A stretch of DNA of 64,000 nucleotides from Calidifontibacillus oryziterrae. GTDB taxonomy: Bacteria > Bacillota > Bacilli > Bacillales > Bacillaceae_J. The notes under the pieces are model-generated. The model made no database searches. It was not told where the DNA came from and worked only from the letters and a program-made list of their open reading frames with translations. Each line of letters starts with the position of its first letter. Positions within the stretch are counted from its first letter, which is position 1. Where the stretch lies: NCBI RefSeq assembly GCF_000331575.1, contig NZ_KB223527.1, forward strand, positions 1,089,842-1,153,841, in the 5' to 3' direction. Made by a program: the position numbers and the translations under genes. This document shows positions 7,797-17,953 of this stretch, piece by piece.

Positions 7797-9374
7797 CTAT
7801 GCTTTTTTCGCTAACTCCTGTTGACGAAGCTCAACGCGGCGAATTTTACCAGATGTTGTTTTCGGTAACTCATCTATAAATTCAATTGCACGCGGATATT
7901 TGTACGGTGCTGTCAATTCTTTAACGTGATCTTGTAATTCTTTGACTAATCCGTCACGATTCTTATCGACACCATCTCTTAAAACAACAAACGCTTTAAC
8001 TATCGAGCCCCGTACCTCATCAGGGCTAGCAACAACTGCACATTCTTTTACAGCTGAATGTTTGACTAATGCATCTTCAACCTCAAATGGTCCAATTGTG
8101 TATCCTGAACTTATAATAATGTCGTCGCCACGTCCCTCAAACCAGAAGTAGCCGTCTTCATCCTTTTTCGCTCTATCACCAGTAATGTACCAATCACCGC
8201 GAAACTGCATTGCCGTTCTTTCAGGATCTTTATAATAGTTTTTAAACAAAGCTGGTGTTTCTCTGTGAACAGCAATATCTCCTACCTCACCTACTGCACA
8301 AGGCTCTCCATCTTCGTTTACAATATCAACTCGATTCCCTGGAGTAGGCTTACCCATTGAACCAGGTTTGACCTCCATTCCTTCCAATACACCAACTAGT
8401 AATGTATTTTCAGTTTGCCCATACCCATCGCGAACAGTAATATTAAAATACTTTCTAAACGTCTCAATTACTTCACGATTCAGAGGTTCTCCTGCTGAAA
8501 CAGCGCTGCGAAGATTTGGTAAATTATAATCATTTAAATTCTCAACCTTCGCCATAACTCGATATTCTGTCGGCGTGCAGCAAAGAACATTAACATTGTA
8601 GTCTTGTAATAATTGTAAATATTTATTCGCATCAAATTTCCCATGATAAACAAATCCTGTTGCTCCAGAACCTAACACAGACACAAATGGACTCCAGATC
8701 CACTTTTGCCAACCTGGGGCAGCTGTTGCCCAAACTATATCACCTTGTTTAATTCCTAGCCAACCACTAGCAGCTGTTCTTAAGTGAGCATACCCCCATC
8801 CATGTGTATGAACAACTCCTTTCGGATTCCCTGTTGTTCCTGAAGTATAGGATAGAAACGCCATGTCATCCGCCTTTGTATCCGCTTTCACAAGTTCGTC
8901 ACTTGCAGCGGCTTCAAGTTCATCTAAATACTGCCAGCCCTCTACCTTCTTACCTATAACAAATTTAGAAAAATCAATATCGTTAATATGATTAAACTCA
9001 TCTACTAGAGAATCAATACTAATAACTGCCTTCATTCCTCCGTGCGTTAAACGGTAACGAATATCTTTTTCACGGAGCATTTCCGATCCAGGGCTGACAG
9101 CAATTCCTGCCTTAAGACATCCTAAGTAAATTGCATATGCGTCAATAAGACGTGGAACCATAATAATTGCCTTGTCACCTTTTGTCAAACCGGCTTTTAA
9201 TAAAGCGTTTCCAATCCTATTTACTCTTTTCATTAAGTTTGCATATGTAATCTCATCCTTGTTACCTTGCTCGTCTTCCCACTTAATCGCTACTGCCTCT
9301 GGGTTTTGCGCAAATCGCTCTACCTCTTCTACTAAGTTATAAACTTCTGGTGCTAATAAATCTTCTCTTTTCAT
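7797..9374 (-). CDS. mbcS: Acyl-CoA synthetase, MbcS/YtcI type
   Basis: 525 residues from ATG at 9374. The upstream in-frame extension to 9458 is rejected because it has no Shine-Dalgarno and reads through a palindromic leader site. This is an AMP-forming acyl-CoA synthetase: P-loop SYTSGTTGNPKGVVHTHG near residue 178, GYGQTE near 350, YKTGDR-like YITGDRAKKDEDGYFWFEGR near 410, and catalytic Lys in PKTTSGKIRR near the C-terminus. The MbcS group activates short branched carboxylic acids such as 2-methylbutyrate, which feed branched fatty acid synthesis. An eight-C run lies just upstream of the start. A 14-bp palindrome (9431-9444) in the leader suggests repressor control. Confidence 0.88.
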   Translation of the reverse strand: MKREDLLAPEVYNLVEEVERFAQNPEAVAIKWEDEQGNKDEITYANLMKRVNRIGNALLKAGLTKGDKAIIMVPRLIDAYAIYLGCLKAGIAVSPGSEMLREKDIRYRLTHGGMKAVISIDSLVDEFNHINDIDFSKFVIGKKVEGWQYLDELEAAASDELVKADTKADDMAFLSYTSGTTGNPKGVVHTHGWGYAHLRTAASGWLGIKQGDIVWATAAPGWQKWIWSPFVSVLGSGATGFVYHGKFDANKYLQLLQDYNVNVLCCTPTEYRVMAKVENLNDYNLPNLRSAVSAGEPLNREVIETFRKYFNITVRDGYGQTENTLLVGVLEGMEVKPGSMGKPTPGNRVDIVNEDGEPCAVGEVGDIAVHRETPALFKNYYKDPERTAMQFRGDWYITGDRAKKDEDGYFWFEGRGDDIIISSGYTIGPFEVEDALVKHSAVKECAVVASPDEVRGSIVKAFVVLRDGVDKNRDGLVKELQDHVKELTAPYKYPRAIEFIDELPKTTSGKIRRVELRQQELAKKA

Positions 9375-9430
9375 TCCTTTCCCCCCCCAAGTTTTGTGGT
9401 TTCTAAACATTCCAATTCGTTGCGTTACGC

Positions 9431-9444
9431 TGAGCGGTCGCTCA
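9431..9444. promoter_or_regulatory. Operator-like palindrome upstream of mbcS
   Basis: TGAGCG-GT-CGCTCA, perfect six-base arms around two bases, 56 bp upstream of the mbcS start codon. The GC-rich core stands out from AT-rich surroundings. Size and symmetry are like TetR-family operators of acyl-CoA metabolism genes. The regulator is unknown. Confidence 0.45.
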
Positions 9445-9589
9445 ATTTGTTTGCACAAAAATGCAACTTATATAGAATATATTAACCTAATAAGTATTGT
9501 ACTAAAAACTTATAATTTTTTGAATACAATATATTGTCCTTTTAGTTAAAAATTTTAAACAAGGTACTTATACTTACTTAATTAATATC

Positions 9590-9620
9590 AAAAAGGGTAA
9601 GTCTGAAGACTTACCCTATG
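9590..9620 (-). terminator. sspA terminator
   Basis: GGGTAAGTCT (9595-9604) pairs with the matching arm AGACTTACCC (up to 9615) around a short loop; the minus strand continues with five or more T. Confidence 0.85.
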
Positions 9621-9643
9621 CCATTTATATATTCAATTTACCG

Positions 9644-9853
9644 TTATCTTCCAAAGCCTGCCATTTGTTGTTGAGCCATAGAAACGAGACGTTTTGTAAT
9701 TTCTCCACCAACTGAACCATTTGCACGAGAAGTTGTATCTGCTCCTAGGTTCACACCAAATTCTTGGGCAATTTCATATTTCATTTGATCAATGGCTTGA
9801 GAAACCCCAGGCACTAATAATTGGTTACTGTTGCTACTTCTTGTATTAGGCAT
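9644..9853 (-). CDS. sspA: Small acid-soluble spore protein, alpha/beta type
   Basis: 69 residues from ATG at 9853, which follows GGAGGTG; the longer in-frame reading upstream is not coding. Alpha/beta SASPs coat and protect DNA in the dormant spore and are degraded at germination. The conserved blocks are present: [21 protein letters not shown], with the germination-protease cleavage region around YEIAQEFGV, and [19 protein letters not shown]. Length is normal. Expression should be forespore-specific (SigG) by analogy; I do not see a clear SigG promoter. It lies between thiI and mbcS, as in B. subtilis. Confidence 0.95.
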   Translation of the reverse strand: MPNTRSSNSNQLLVPGVSQAIDQMKYEIAQEFGVNLGADTTSRANGSVGGEITKRLVSMAQQQMAGFGR

Positions 9854-9948
9854 TTTGATTTTCACCTCCTCAACTGTTGTGTTAATAGAGTGTGAAAAAG
9901 CAAAAGCCTTCATACATAAAAACCGTTGGTAATTGTATGCAAAATCAC

Positions 9949-11166
9949 CTAAAATAATTCTTCAAATTGTTGGTCAATATTATGAATTTTAGTAGAACTC
10001 TCAATATCGATTACTTCTATGTTACATATAGCTTCACTGATCATTTCTTTCATTTTCGATAACCTTTGCTCATAAAAATTAATTCTATCTTTTTTCGGTT
10101 TTGTTTTTGGATCAGAGGGAAGAAAAATTGTACAACAATCCTCATATGGTCGAATTGATATTTCATAAGTATCAATCATATGGGCAAGCTCGATAATTTC
10201 TAATTTATCCATAGCAATCAACGGTCTAATAATTGGGAAATTTGTAACTTCATTGATTGTATTCATACTTTCCATAGTTTGACTTGCTACCTGACCTAAG
10301 CTTTCACCAGTAGCAATCGCTAAAGCCCCATTATCTATCGCGACCTTTTCAGCAATCCGTAACATCATTCTTCGCATCGCTGTCATTGTATAGCTTGAAG
10401 GAATATGTTTATGTAGCTCCTGCTGGATATCAGTAAATGGAACGATATGCAAGCGGATTCTACCACCGTACTTTGTTAGTTTATGTGCTAGATCAATCAC
10501 CTTTTGCTTTGCCCGTTCATTCGTAAATGGTGGACTATGAAAATGGATCGCTTCAATTTTAACACCACGCTTCATTGTCATGTACCCAGCAACAGGACTA
10601 TCAATTCCACCTGAAAGCATAAGTAGTGCCTTCCCATTCGTACCAACCGGAAATCCACCGGCTCCTTTTTCAATTTTACATGTAATAAATGTTACTCCTT
10701 TACGCACCTCAACACGAACATTTACATCAGGTTGGTGGACATCAACTTTTATGCCATCGGTGTTTTTAAGGATATATCCACCTACTAAATGATTTAATTC
10801 CTGCGAGCCAATCGGAAAAGATTTGTCAGCACGTTTAGCTGTTACTTTAAATGTTTCGGCATCTGGCTTTGCTTCCTTTAAGGCTTTTAGAGCACCTTTT
10901 TGGATTTCCTCAAGCTCGCTTTTTGTTTTAATAGCTAAACTAAAGCTTTGAATGCCGAATACTTCTTTTAGTATATTACTAATTTTTTCGTGGTCTTCTC
11001 CATTTAAATCAATGTACATCCGGTCTTTCGTACGATTAATAACAACATTTGGAAAATCCCTCAACTTATTTTTTATATTCCCTTTTAAAACCTGGGAAAA
11101 TCTTGACCGGTTTTTCCCTTTTAATGACATTTCCCCATAACGAATTAATATATGATCATATTCCAT
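9949..11166 (-). CDS. thiI: tRNA 4-thiouridine synthase ThiI
   Basis: 405 residues, with an N-terminal ferredoxin-like region, a THUMP domain (about 60-165) and a PP-loop ATP pyrophosphatase domain starting at [13 protein letters not shown] (about 183). The C-terminal rhodanese domain of the E. coli enzyme is absent, as usual in Bacillus. ThiI puts sulfur on U8 of tRNA; in some bacteria it also serves thiazole synthesis, a role linked to the rhodanese domain, so tRNA modification is more likely here. The adjacent nifZ supplies the persulfide. ATG at 11166 follows GGGGTAG. Confidence 0.95.
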   Translation of the reverse strand: MEYDHILIRYGEMSLKGKNRSRFSQVLKGNIKNKLRDFPNVVINRTKDRMYIDLNGEDHEKISNILKEVFGIQSFSLAIKTKSELEEIQKGALKALKEAKPDAETFKVTAKRADKSFPIGSQELNHLVGGYILKNTDGIKVDVHQPDVNVRVEVRKGVTFITCKIEKGAGGFPVGTNGKALLMLSGGIDSPVAGYMTMKRGVKIEAIHFHSPPFTNERAKQKVIDLAHKLTKYGGRIRLHIVPFTDIQQELHKHIPSSYTMTAMRRMMLRIAEKVAIDNGALAIATGESLGQVASQTMESMNTINEVTNFPIIRPLIAMDKLEIIELAHMIDTYEISIRPYEDCCTIFLPSDPKTKPKKDRINFYEQRLSKMKEMISEAICNIEVIDIESSTKIHNIDQQFEELF

Positions 11167-11171
11167 TTTTT

Positions 11172-12314
11172 CTACCCCATGACATTTTGTAATTTCGGTA
11201 CTATTTCGTCTAAAGCTTTTAGAAATTCATCCGCTTCTTCTAGTGTATTATCAAATGATAAGCTAACACGTATCGCACTTTTTGCTCGTTCTTCTCCTAA
11301 TCCTGCTGCTAATAAAACTTTACTAGGCTGAGCAAGCTTTGAAGAACATGCTGATCGGGTTGAGACATATATATTATGTTTACTTAAACTATGGATTATT
11401 ACTTCTGGTTTCACCTTTAATACTGAAAAATTTATTATATGCGGTGCCGAATTAGTTAGTGACGTATTTACGATAACACCACTGATTTGATTTAAACCAG
11501 CAATTAACTTTTCTTTGATCTTTATTAAAAATTGCGTTCGTTCCTTTGCCTTGTCTAAGTTAATTCTTAACGCTTTTGTCATTGAGACAATTCCAGCGAT
11601 ATTTTCTGTTCCAGACCGTACATTCATTTCCTGGCCACCGCCACTTAACAAAGGTGCTAGCTTGACACCCTCACGAACAAACAAAATGCCTGTTCCCCTT
11701 AAAGCATGAAATTTATGACCAGATATAGAACAAAGATCGACCCCACATTCCTTCATATTTAATGGTACTTTCCCAATTCCTTGAACATGGTCCACATGAA
11801 AGAATATTTTAGGATAATTTTTAAGGAGCTGCCCTATTTCTTTTATCGGTTGTACAGATCCTAATTCGTTATTCACATGGATTATAGAAACTAATATCGT
11901 ATCAGTTTGAATCGCTTCTCTTAGCTGTTCGATATTAATTATACCGTTTTTGTCTACAGGAAGATATGTGACTCTATAACCTAGTACTTCAAGTTGTTTA
12001 CAAGCTTCGCTTACGGATGGATGCTCAATACTTGTAGTGATAATATGCTTACCACGCTTTTTATGACCTATGGCAACACCCTTGATAGCGAGGTTATTCC
12101 CTTCGGTCCCACTGGAAGTAAAGATAATTTCAGTTTGTTTTACTCCTAGCATCGACGCAGTTAATAACCTTGACTGCGTTAACAATTTTTCAGCCTCACT
12201 TCCGAGCGAATGAATGGATGATGGATTGCCAAAGTATTCTATAGCTACCTTCCCGTATGCTTCTACTACATCTTTATAGGGTTTTGTCGTTGCACTATTG
12301 TCAAAATAAATCAA
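11172..12314 (-). CDS. nifZ: Cysteine desulfurase NifZ
   Basis: 380 residues from TTG at 12312-12314, which gives the usual N-terminus [12 protein letters not shown] and has AGGTG upstream; a GTG nine bases earlier overlaps that site and is less likely. PLP enzyme of the NifS/IscS family: the PLP Lys is in [12 protein letters not shown] (about 201) and the persulfide Cys in STRSACSSK (about 323). It ends 5 bp before thiI, and the NifZ-ThiI pair makes a dedicated sulfur relay for tRNA 4-thiouridine in B. subtilis. Confidence 0.93.
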   Translation of the reverse strand: MIYFDNSATTKPYKDVVEAYGKVAIEYFGNPSSIHSLGSEAEKLLTQSRLLTASMLGVKQTEIIFTSSGTEGNNLAIKGVAIGHKKRGKHIITTSIEHPSVSEACKQLEVLGYRVTYLPVDKNGIINIEQLREAIQTDTILVSIIHVNNELGSVQPIKEIGQLLKNYPKIFFHVDHVQGIGKVPLNMKECGVDLCSISGHKFHALRGTGILFVREGVKLAPLLSGGGQEMNVRSGTENIAGIVSMTKALRINLDKAKERTQFLIKIKEKLIAGLNQISGVIVNTSLTNSAPHIINFSVLKVKPEVIIHSLSKHNIYVSTRSACSSKLAQPSKVLLAAGLGEERAKSAIRVSLSFDNTLEEADEFLKALDEIVPKLQNVMG

Positions 12315-12551
12315 TGGATTCACCTGATCTTATATTAAATTTGCATTTACATATAATATCACAAACAACTTCTATTTTGAAACCCGTTGGTACAAAACAT
12401 CAATTGATAATTCCACATTATCAAACAATTAGAAAATATTTAAACATTATAATATTTTTTTAATATAGCATTTTTTCATTTTTTTATGATAAGATGTTTA
12501 TTAAATTCTTCAAATTATCTTAAAACTTAACAACTAGGAGGTCCCCATATA

Positions 12552-13892
12552 ATGAAAACCATAACAGCCAAGAAAACACTAGCAGTCGGGCTCATGCTTT
12601 TTGCCCTCTTCTTTGGTGCTGGAAATATGATATTCCCACCTGCACTTGGACAAGCAGCTGGAACTAATATATGGCCCGCACTTATTGGATTTTTAATCAC
12701 TGGTGTGGGTCTCCCGCTTTTAGGTGTAACAGCAATTGCCATTAGTAATGGTGATTTACAGCAAATTGCAAATCGTGTTCACCCGATATTTGGTATGATA
12801 TTTACCACTATCGTCTATTTAACAATAGCGCCTTTTTTTGGAATTCCACGAACAGGTACGGTATCTTTTGAGATCGGAATTATTCCTTTTTTACCAGTAG
12901 GATTCAAGCACAGCGGTGTAGCCTTGTTTATTTTTACTATTCTATTCTTTGCCACCACATTTTGGTTGGCTCTTAATCCGTCAAAATTAGTTGATCGCAT
13001 CGGTAAAGTACTTACCCCAGCACTATTAATCATTTTAATAATTCTTGTCGGGAAAGCATTTATCCAACCGATGGGTTCAATTTCGGCGCCAATGGATGCA
13101 TATACTACATCCCCGTTATTCAAAGGCTTCATTGAAGGCTACTTAACGATGGATGCGATAGCAGCACTTGTTTTCGGTATAGTTATTATTACAGCAATAA
13201 AAGACTTAGGCATTACTGACAAAAAAGTAATTACAGTCACAACAATCAAAGCTGGAATCATTGCAGCTATTGGGCTTGCACTAGTCTACATTTCATTAGC
13301 CCTACTTGGTGCTACTAGTACAAGTGTAATTGGTGTTGCAGAAAACGGTGGTCAAATTCTATCTGGAGCAGCAATCTATTATTATGAATCTCTTGGTACG
13401 ATCATTTTAGGCTTAGCAATCACGTTTGCTTGCATAACAACGTCTGTAGGGTTAGTTTCATCGTGCTCAGAATACTTTACAAAGATTTGGCCAAAGCTTT
13501 CTTACCGTAGCTATGCTGCAATTTTTTCATTTTTTAGTATGATTGTTGCGAATGTCGGTCTAACTCAATTGATTAAAATATCTGTTCCGGTCTTAGTGAC
13601 TGTTTATCCAATTGCCATTACTTTAATCATTTTAACGTTCCTCGATCGTTATATTAATAGTTCCAAATTTGTATATAGAGGTGCTGTAATAGGTGCTGGA
13701 TTAATTAGTATTTTTGATGGACTTGTTGCTGCTGGTTTGGTAGGTAAAAATATTACACAGCTGTTATCTAACGCTATGCCACTTTATAGCGAAGGTGTTG
13801 GTTGGATTATCCCAGCAATCATAGGAGCAATCCTTGGAATTTTTATTGAAAAAACAAATAATAAAGCCCAACAAAATAAAAAAGCTGCATAA
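12552..13892 (+). CDS. braB: Branched-chain amino acid carrier BraB (LIVCS family)
   Basis: 446 residues, about 12 hydrophobic segments. It imports Leu, Ile and Val with sodium or protons. The N-terminal GLMLFALFFGAGNMIFPP signature is typical of BrnQ/BraB. ATG at 12552 follows CTAGGAGG. Position between nifZ and ezrA matches braB of B. subtilis. The 230-bp leader is very AT-rich; I see no T-box. Confidence 0.93.
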   Translation: MKTITAKKTLAVGLMLFALFFGAGNMIFPPALGQAAGTNIWPALIGFLITGVGLPLLGVTAIAISNGDLQQIANRVHPIFGMIFTTIVYLTIAPFFGIPRTGTVSFEIGIIPFLPVGFKHSGVALFIFTILFFATTFWLALNPSKLVDRIGKVLTPALLIILIILVGKAFIQPMGSISAPMDAYTTSPLFKGFIEGYLTMDAIAALVFGIVIITAIKDLGITDKKVITVTTIKAGIIAAIGLALVYISLALLGATSTSVIGVAENGGQILSGAAIYYYESLGTIILGLAITFACITTSVGLVSSCSEYFTKIWPKLSYRSYAAIFSFFSMIVANVGLTQLIKISVPVLVTVYPIAITLIILTFLDRYINSSKFVYRGAVIGAGLISIFDGLVAAGLVGKNITQLLSNAMPLYSEGVGWIIPAIIGAILGIFIEKTNNKAQQNKKAA

Positions 13893-13893
13893 A

Positions 13894-13925
13894 AACGAGG
13901 CTGTCTATTGACAGCCTCGTTCGTT
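13894..13925. terminator. Bidirectional terminator after braB
   Basis: AACGAGGCTGTC (13894-13905) pairs perfectly with GACAGCCTCGTT (13910-13921) around a four-base loop, between convergent braB and the 148-residue membrane protein. Confidence 0.88.
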
Positions 13926-14371
13926 TACTCAATCGTGATATTGCTTATATTAAGCGAATAAAGTAGGGTATCTATTGAGATTATTTTATTCTCCGAAATA
14001 TTTTTCAATTCCTCCGTTGTTAACCCTTCTATTCTAATTGACATTTGTTTATCTGCATCCACCTGCTCGACCTGATGATGAGCAATATATTTTTCATTAC
14101 TGCGTTCCCTCAAAAATTCAGATGTGTCTACGTCATTTCGCGCATTTGGCTGTGTTAAATGCTCTAGAGCAATAATACGATTAGCAGCCCTTTCAGCCTG
14201 GATTACTGGGGAATCAATGACTAATTGCACGATTACAAGTGACCAAACAGAAATACAAATGATGGCCATAACAACAACAGTTATTATTTGTAGCAAGGGA
14301 GGAGATCCTTTGCCTACAATATCAATATCATTAGCAGTTTTGATCACATTAGACATATATATCATTTCCAT
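13925..14371 (-). CDS. Unassigned single-pass membrane protein next to ezrA
   Basis: 148 residues from the furthest ATG; the ATG at codon 3 has better spacing from GGAAG and may be the true start. One membrane segment (about residues 27-50, LLQIITVVVMAIICISVWSLV), then about 95 residues of mostly charged, helical outside or inside domain with no motif I recognise. It follows ezrA on the same strand after 64 bp, and has no counterpart at this place in B. subtilis as far as I recall. Co-transcription with ezrA is possible, but a role in division is only a guess. Confidence 0.75.
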   Translation of the reverse strand: MEMIYMSNVIKTANDIDIVGKGSPPLLQIITVVVMAIICISVWSLVIVQLVIDSPVIQAERAANRIIALEHLTQPNARNDVDTSEFLRERSNEKYIAHHQVEQVDADKQMSIRIEGLTTEELKNISENKIISIDTLLYSLNISNITIE

Positions 14372-14435
14372 TCTTCCAAATTAAAAGGTATAAATTATGC
14401 GCTTACCTCGCCATTTTGCTCAAGTCACATTTATT

Positions 14436-16124
14436 TTACTGAGTTTTTACCAATTTATTTAACTTTTTTAATGCATCAGGGTCTATTTCTTCAATTGCTG
14501 TTGCAGCTTGTTCTAATGCCAAATCATAGTCATACATTCGGAAAACATGCTCAGCTTCTGAAAGCTTTGCAGCTAAAATTGCATATTGGCTGCGATAGCG
14601 GTTACCATATTGAATGACCTTTTCAACTAAAATAGCCTTTTCAACAGTATCTTCTGTTTTTTCATATAGTTTATTAACTGCTTCCTCTGCTTCAGCAAGT
14701 AAATTATTAACTGCATACATATCTAAAGGATTTTCATCAAGCTTAAAAGCTACTGCTCTTAAATTTGATTCTGCTGTATCGAAAGCTCTTATTAAAGCTT
14801 CCGGAAGTCCTGGTAAGTGGTTATTCCTAATTAAGCTTTTGCAATCAATTATTGTTTTCCTCATATTAATAATTTTTTCTTTTGCTTCTCGCTCATCTTT
14901 TCGCAAAGTGTGAAGCATTTCAGTAAATTGTATGTACAAATCATTAACACTTTCGATACTATCCTTAATTTCCTCTAGATCATCACGTAGCTTTGTTGCC
15001 GGTTCATTATTTTCTTTAAAGTTATTCACTAACTCTTCGTATTTTAATGTTATTTGCGCAACCTTTTTTTCAATTTTACGCTGGTCTTCAATATCTTTAT
15101 CCTTCAAATGATAGATTTCTTGGACACTTTCTGTTTCTTGTTTTGACTGTATCATCTTTTCCTGCCAATCTTTTATAATTGGCTCAAGTCCATTATATTC
15201 TTTTGATACAATGTGCTTTGCGATAACTTCTCTTTCTAAGCAATCATAAATTTGTTCAATTCTGTCCTGAATATCAGAAATTCCTTCTTTTACAATCTCA
15301 ATCTCGGTTTGTTCAAGCTTACTTAAATATGATTTCAACTCGCCCTCAATTTTAGTAAGTTCTTTATTTATTTCTAAATGATCAATCACATAGCCTGCTT
15401 CAATCATTTCAGCCTGACCTTTTCTAATCTCATGAATCTGCGAAGGTAATTCAGTTTGACATAAACTAAGTAACCTTGGCAAATCTATCAGTTTTAGCCC
15501 TAAACTTTCAAGTTCCGAGCGGATTCCAAGCACCATTTCACGAGCTTCCAAGTAATTTCCGCCTTGTGTGGTTACATCAAATTCTGTAAATTTATTTGTA
15601 ATTTCTTCTAATTCTTGCTCTAATTTAATAATCGCACTTCCGAACGTATGCCTAGCTGTAAGCATAAGTTTTCGATGCTGTTTCATTATACCCTTCAGTT
15701 CTTCTATTTCTATTTTATTTCTTTCTTCGCTACCTACCAATTCCTGTAAATCCGCTAAAATACCAGCAATTTTCTCATCGATTTCCTGTAGTTTTATTCG
15801 GATACTATTATTTATTCCATTTGCTTTTTTAAACATGTATCGATCTGCAGCTTCTTCAGCATCAAATAACAGTTCCTCTATAGCAGGCAATTCATTTGTT
15901 ATAATTTCATCCCAAGCCGTTCGCCAAACCTCGAATTTTTCCTCAGTTTGTCCGGTCATGTTCAATTGTTTTACTTTGGCAATTTCATCAGTAACAGGAC
16001 GGTTCATTATATTAATTTTCCAGTGCTCTAGCTTATCAACTTCGTTGTAAATTTTCTTTCTCATCACAAACCCGTATATGATTATTGCTAATAAAATTAT
16101 AATAAATATTAATAAGTACTCCAT
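14436..16124 (-). CDS. ezrA: Septation ring formation regulator EzrA
   Basis: 562 residues, the normal length. One N-terminal membrane segment (residues 3-20) places the rest in the cytoplasm, where it forms long spectrin-like coiled coils rich in Glu, Lys and Leu. EzrA prevents FtsZ rings at the poles and helps recruit PBP1 to midcell. The conserved N-terminal HWKINIMNRPVTDEIAKVKQL block is present. ATG at 16124 follows AAGGAGGC. The gene lies opposite hisJ, as in B. subtilis. Confidence 0.96.
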   Translation of the reverse strand: MEYLLIFIIILLAIIIYGFVMRKKIYNEVDKLEHWKINIMNRPVTDEIAKVKQLNMTGQTEEKFEVWRTAWDEIITNELPAIEELLFDAEEAADRYMFKKANGINNSIRIKLQEIDEKIAGILADLQELVGSEERNKIEIEELKGIMKQHRKLMLTARHTFGSAIIKLEQELEEITNKFTEFDVTTQGGNYLEAREMVLGIRSELESLGLKLIDLPRLLSLCQTELPSQIHEIRKGQAEMIEAGYVIDHLEINKELTKIEGELKSYLSKLEQTEIEIVKEGISDIQDRIEQIYDCLEREVIAKHIVSKEYNGLEPIIKDWQEKMIQSKQETESVQEIYHLKDKDIEDQRKIEKKVAQITLKYEELVNNFKENNEPATKLRDDLEEIKDSIESVNDLYIQFTEMLHTLRKDEREAKEKIINMRKTIIDCKSLIRNNHLPGLPEALIRAFDTAESNLRAVAFKLDENPLDMYAVNNLLAEAEEAVNKLYEKTEDTVEKAILVEKVIQYGNRYRSQYAILAAKLSEAEHVFRMYDYDLALEQAATAIEEIDPDALKKLNKLVKTQ

Positions 16125-16301
16125 AATTGCCTCCTTACTCCCTACTAATCATTATAAAACAATCTGAACATGTCTATAAAGACAGAAGGCGAATTTTAAA
16201 TAAACTTTAATATAATGCACTTTTCAATGATTTTATGATACCATGTAAACAACAATTTTGCGCCAATTTTTTTAGGAAATTTGGAAGTTTGGAGGAAAAT
16301 T

Positions 16302-17123
16302 ATGAAATTTGATGGACACATTCATTCACCATATTGTCCACACGGTAGCCAAGATACATTTGAAGAATATATCCAATCTGCCCTAGCACATGGCTTTCGG
16401 GAGATTTCTTTTACGGAGCACGCCCCGTTGCCAGAGGGCTTTAATGATCCCACCCCTGACAAGGACAGTGGCATGAACCGTGTGCATTTAGAAGCATATA
16501 TTGAGGAACTAGAAATGCTTAAACAAAAATATAAAAATAAGCTGAAAATCAATATAGGGTTAGAAATCGATTATATTGTCGATTTTGAACAAGAAACAAC
16601 AGATTTTCTTAACAAATTTGGGCGATTTCTTGATGACAGCATTCTCTCTGTTCATTTCCTAAAACTCGAAAATCAGTACTTTTGTCTTGATTTTAGTGAT
16701 GAGGAATTTGAGAAAATCATTTCCTTATTCGGATCAACTGAGCGTGTTTATCAAGAGTATTATAAACTCGTCAAAAGGTCGGTCGAAGCCGATTTAGGAA
16801 TCTATAAACCTAAACGTATCGGTCATATGACGTTAGTCCGTAAGTTTCAAAAGAAATTCCCTTGCAGCAATAGTTTTAAAGAGGATATTTTCGCTATTCT
16901 AGATTTAATTTGTGAAAAAAAAATGTCTTTAGACTATAATGGTGCAGGTGCGATAAAACCTTTATGTCTTGAGCCCTATCCACCTAATTGGATTGCTACT
17001 GAAGCAGCTAAACGGAGCATTCCTCTTGTATATGGCTCAGATGCTCATAGCGTAAAAGGCCTAAAGCAAGGATTTAACAAATTATCTACTTCGATCATAC
17101 TTTCATCACCGACTGGATTCTAA
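16302..17123 (+). CDS. hisJ: Histidinol-phosphatase HisJ (PHP family)
   Basis: 273 residues from ATG at 16302, preceded by TTTGGAGG; the reading 21 bases further upstream lacks a site. PHP-type metal-dependent phosphatase that removes phosphate from histidinol phosphate in histidine synthesis. Metal-binding motifs seen are DGHIHSPYCPHG at the N-terminus, FTEHAP near 45, a conserved Glu in GLEIDY, and the C-terminal GSDAHS. Its last four bases overlap the 3' end of convergent refZ, so there is no room for a separate terminator. Confidence 0.93.
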   Translation: MKFDGHIHSPYCPHGSQDTFEEYIQSALAHGFREISFTEHAPLPEGFNDPTPDKDSGMNRVHLEAYIEELEMLKQKYKNKLKINIGLEIDYIVDFEQETTDFLNKFGRFLDDSILSVHFLKLENQYFCLDFSDEEFEKIISLFGSTERVYQEYYKLVKRSVEADLGIYKPKRIGHMTLVRKFQKKFPCSNSFKEDIFAILDLICEKKMSLDYNGAGAIKPLCLEPYPPNWIATEAAKRSIPLVYGSDAHSVKGLKQGFNKLSTSIILSSPTGF

Positions 17124-17767
17124 TTTACAGCTCGATGAGAAATCGCAACCCTATCATTTTGCAAACAAAGCACTTCATCTATCCAACGATCAATCTCGTT
17201 AAAATATTTAGTTACGAAATATGGTTCCACGGGGTTGATATGTAATACCTCAACCATGTATTGTGGTTGAAGATACGGCATTGTCATTAAGCCCTTTAAT
17301 TGGGCAATCGTAATCATAATTGGCAGCTTTTTAAATTCCTTGTTTTGAATACCTGTTTCAATAATTGTTTGCAAAATGTATCTTTCCTTTGTTAAATAGG
17401 TCGTCATAATTTCTCTAATTAATATTGTATCTACCGTTACTTCTCGATGCACGAGTCTTGCCAATTGGTGATTTTCACTTTCAAATATTAGTACATTCCT
17501 AACGATTTCCTGCAAACACATTTTGGCAGACATGCTGTCTTTTTTTGAGAATACAAGGCTTAAAATCGCGATATATTGTTCTAAAAAATAGATCATTAAT
17601 TGTTCTAATAAACCCTTTTTGCCATCGAAATAATAAGAAATTAAAGCAATGTTTACATTTGCCTGCTTCGCAATCTCTCGTACTGATGTTCCGTTATATC
17701 CCTTCGAATTAAACAAAGTAAGCGCCGCATCAAAAACCTTTTGTTTTGTCATCGACATTTCCTTCAT
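17120..17767 (-). CDS. refZ: RefZ, TetR-family regulator of FtsZ positioning
   Basis: 215 residues. N-terminal helix-turn-helix of TetR type (about 10-55: KGYNGTSVREIAKQANVNIALISYYF), then a helical ligand or dimer domain. Location between hisJ and dgcP and the sequence identify it as RefZ (YttP), which binds sites near the origin and helps move the division ring at sporulation onset. The start is taken as ATG at 17767 after AAGGGGTG; an ATG five codons in is also possible. It converges with hisJ with a 4-bp overlap. Confidence 0.88.
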   Translation of the reverse strand: MKEMSMTKQKVFDAALTLFNSKGYNGTSVREIAKQANVNIALISYYFDGKKGLLEQLMIYFLEQYIAILSLVFSKKDSMSAKMCLQEIVRNVLIFESENHQLARLVHREVTVDTILIREIMTTYLTKERYILQTIIETGIQNKEFKKLPIMITIAQLKGLMTMPYLQPQYMVEVLHINPVEPYFVTKYFNEIDRWIDEVLCLQNDRVAISHRAVN

Positions 17768-17918
17768 CGTTATATCACCCCTTTGAACATATTTTCTTCG
17801 TCTAGAGGGCGATTCCTTTAAGATTCGCTCGACAAAAATAGTGCAAACGTATTGATATATAAGAAGATTGGTGATTACGGTCGAAAAAGAACAAAAGTGG
17901 AAGCTCCTAGAATAATGT

Positions 17919-17951
17919 GAAAAGAGACTGTCTAAATAGACAATCTCTTTT
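17919..17951 (-). terminator. dgcP terminator
   Basis: AAAGAGACTGTCTA (17921-17934) pairs with TAGACAATCTCTTT (17937-17950) with one mismatch; T runs follow on both strands. Confidence 0.82.
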
Positions 17952-17953
17952 TC

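Noticed and set aside
9375..9458. N-terminal extension of mbcS
   Set aside because: It reads through the palindrome and the C run, has no Shine-Dalgarno and no resemblance to the family; ATG at 9374 fits the family length.
12324..12551. Possible T-box or leucine-responsive leader upstream of braB
   Set aside because: No T-box core, specifier stem or terminator is present; the region is simply AT-rich.
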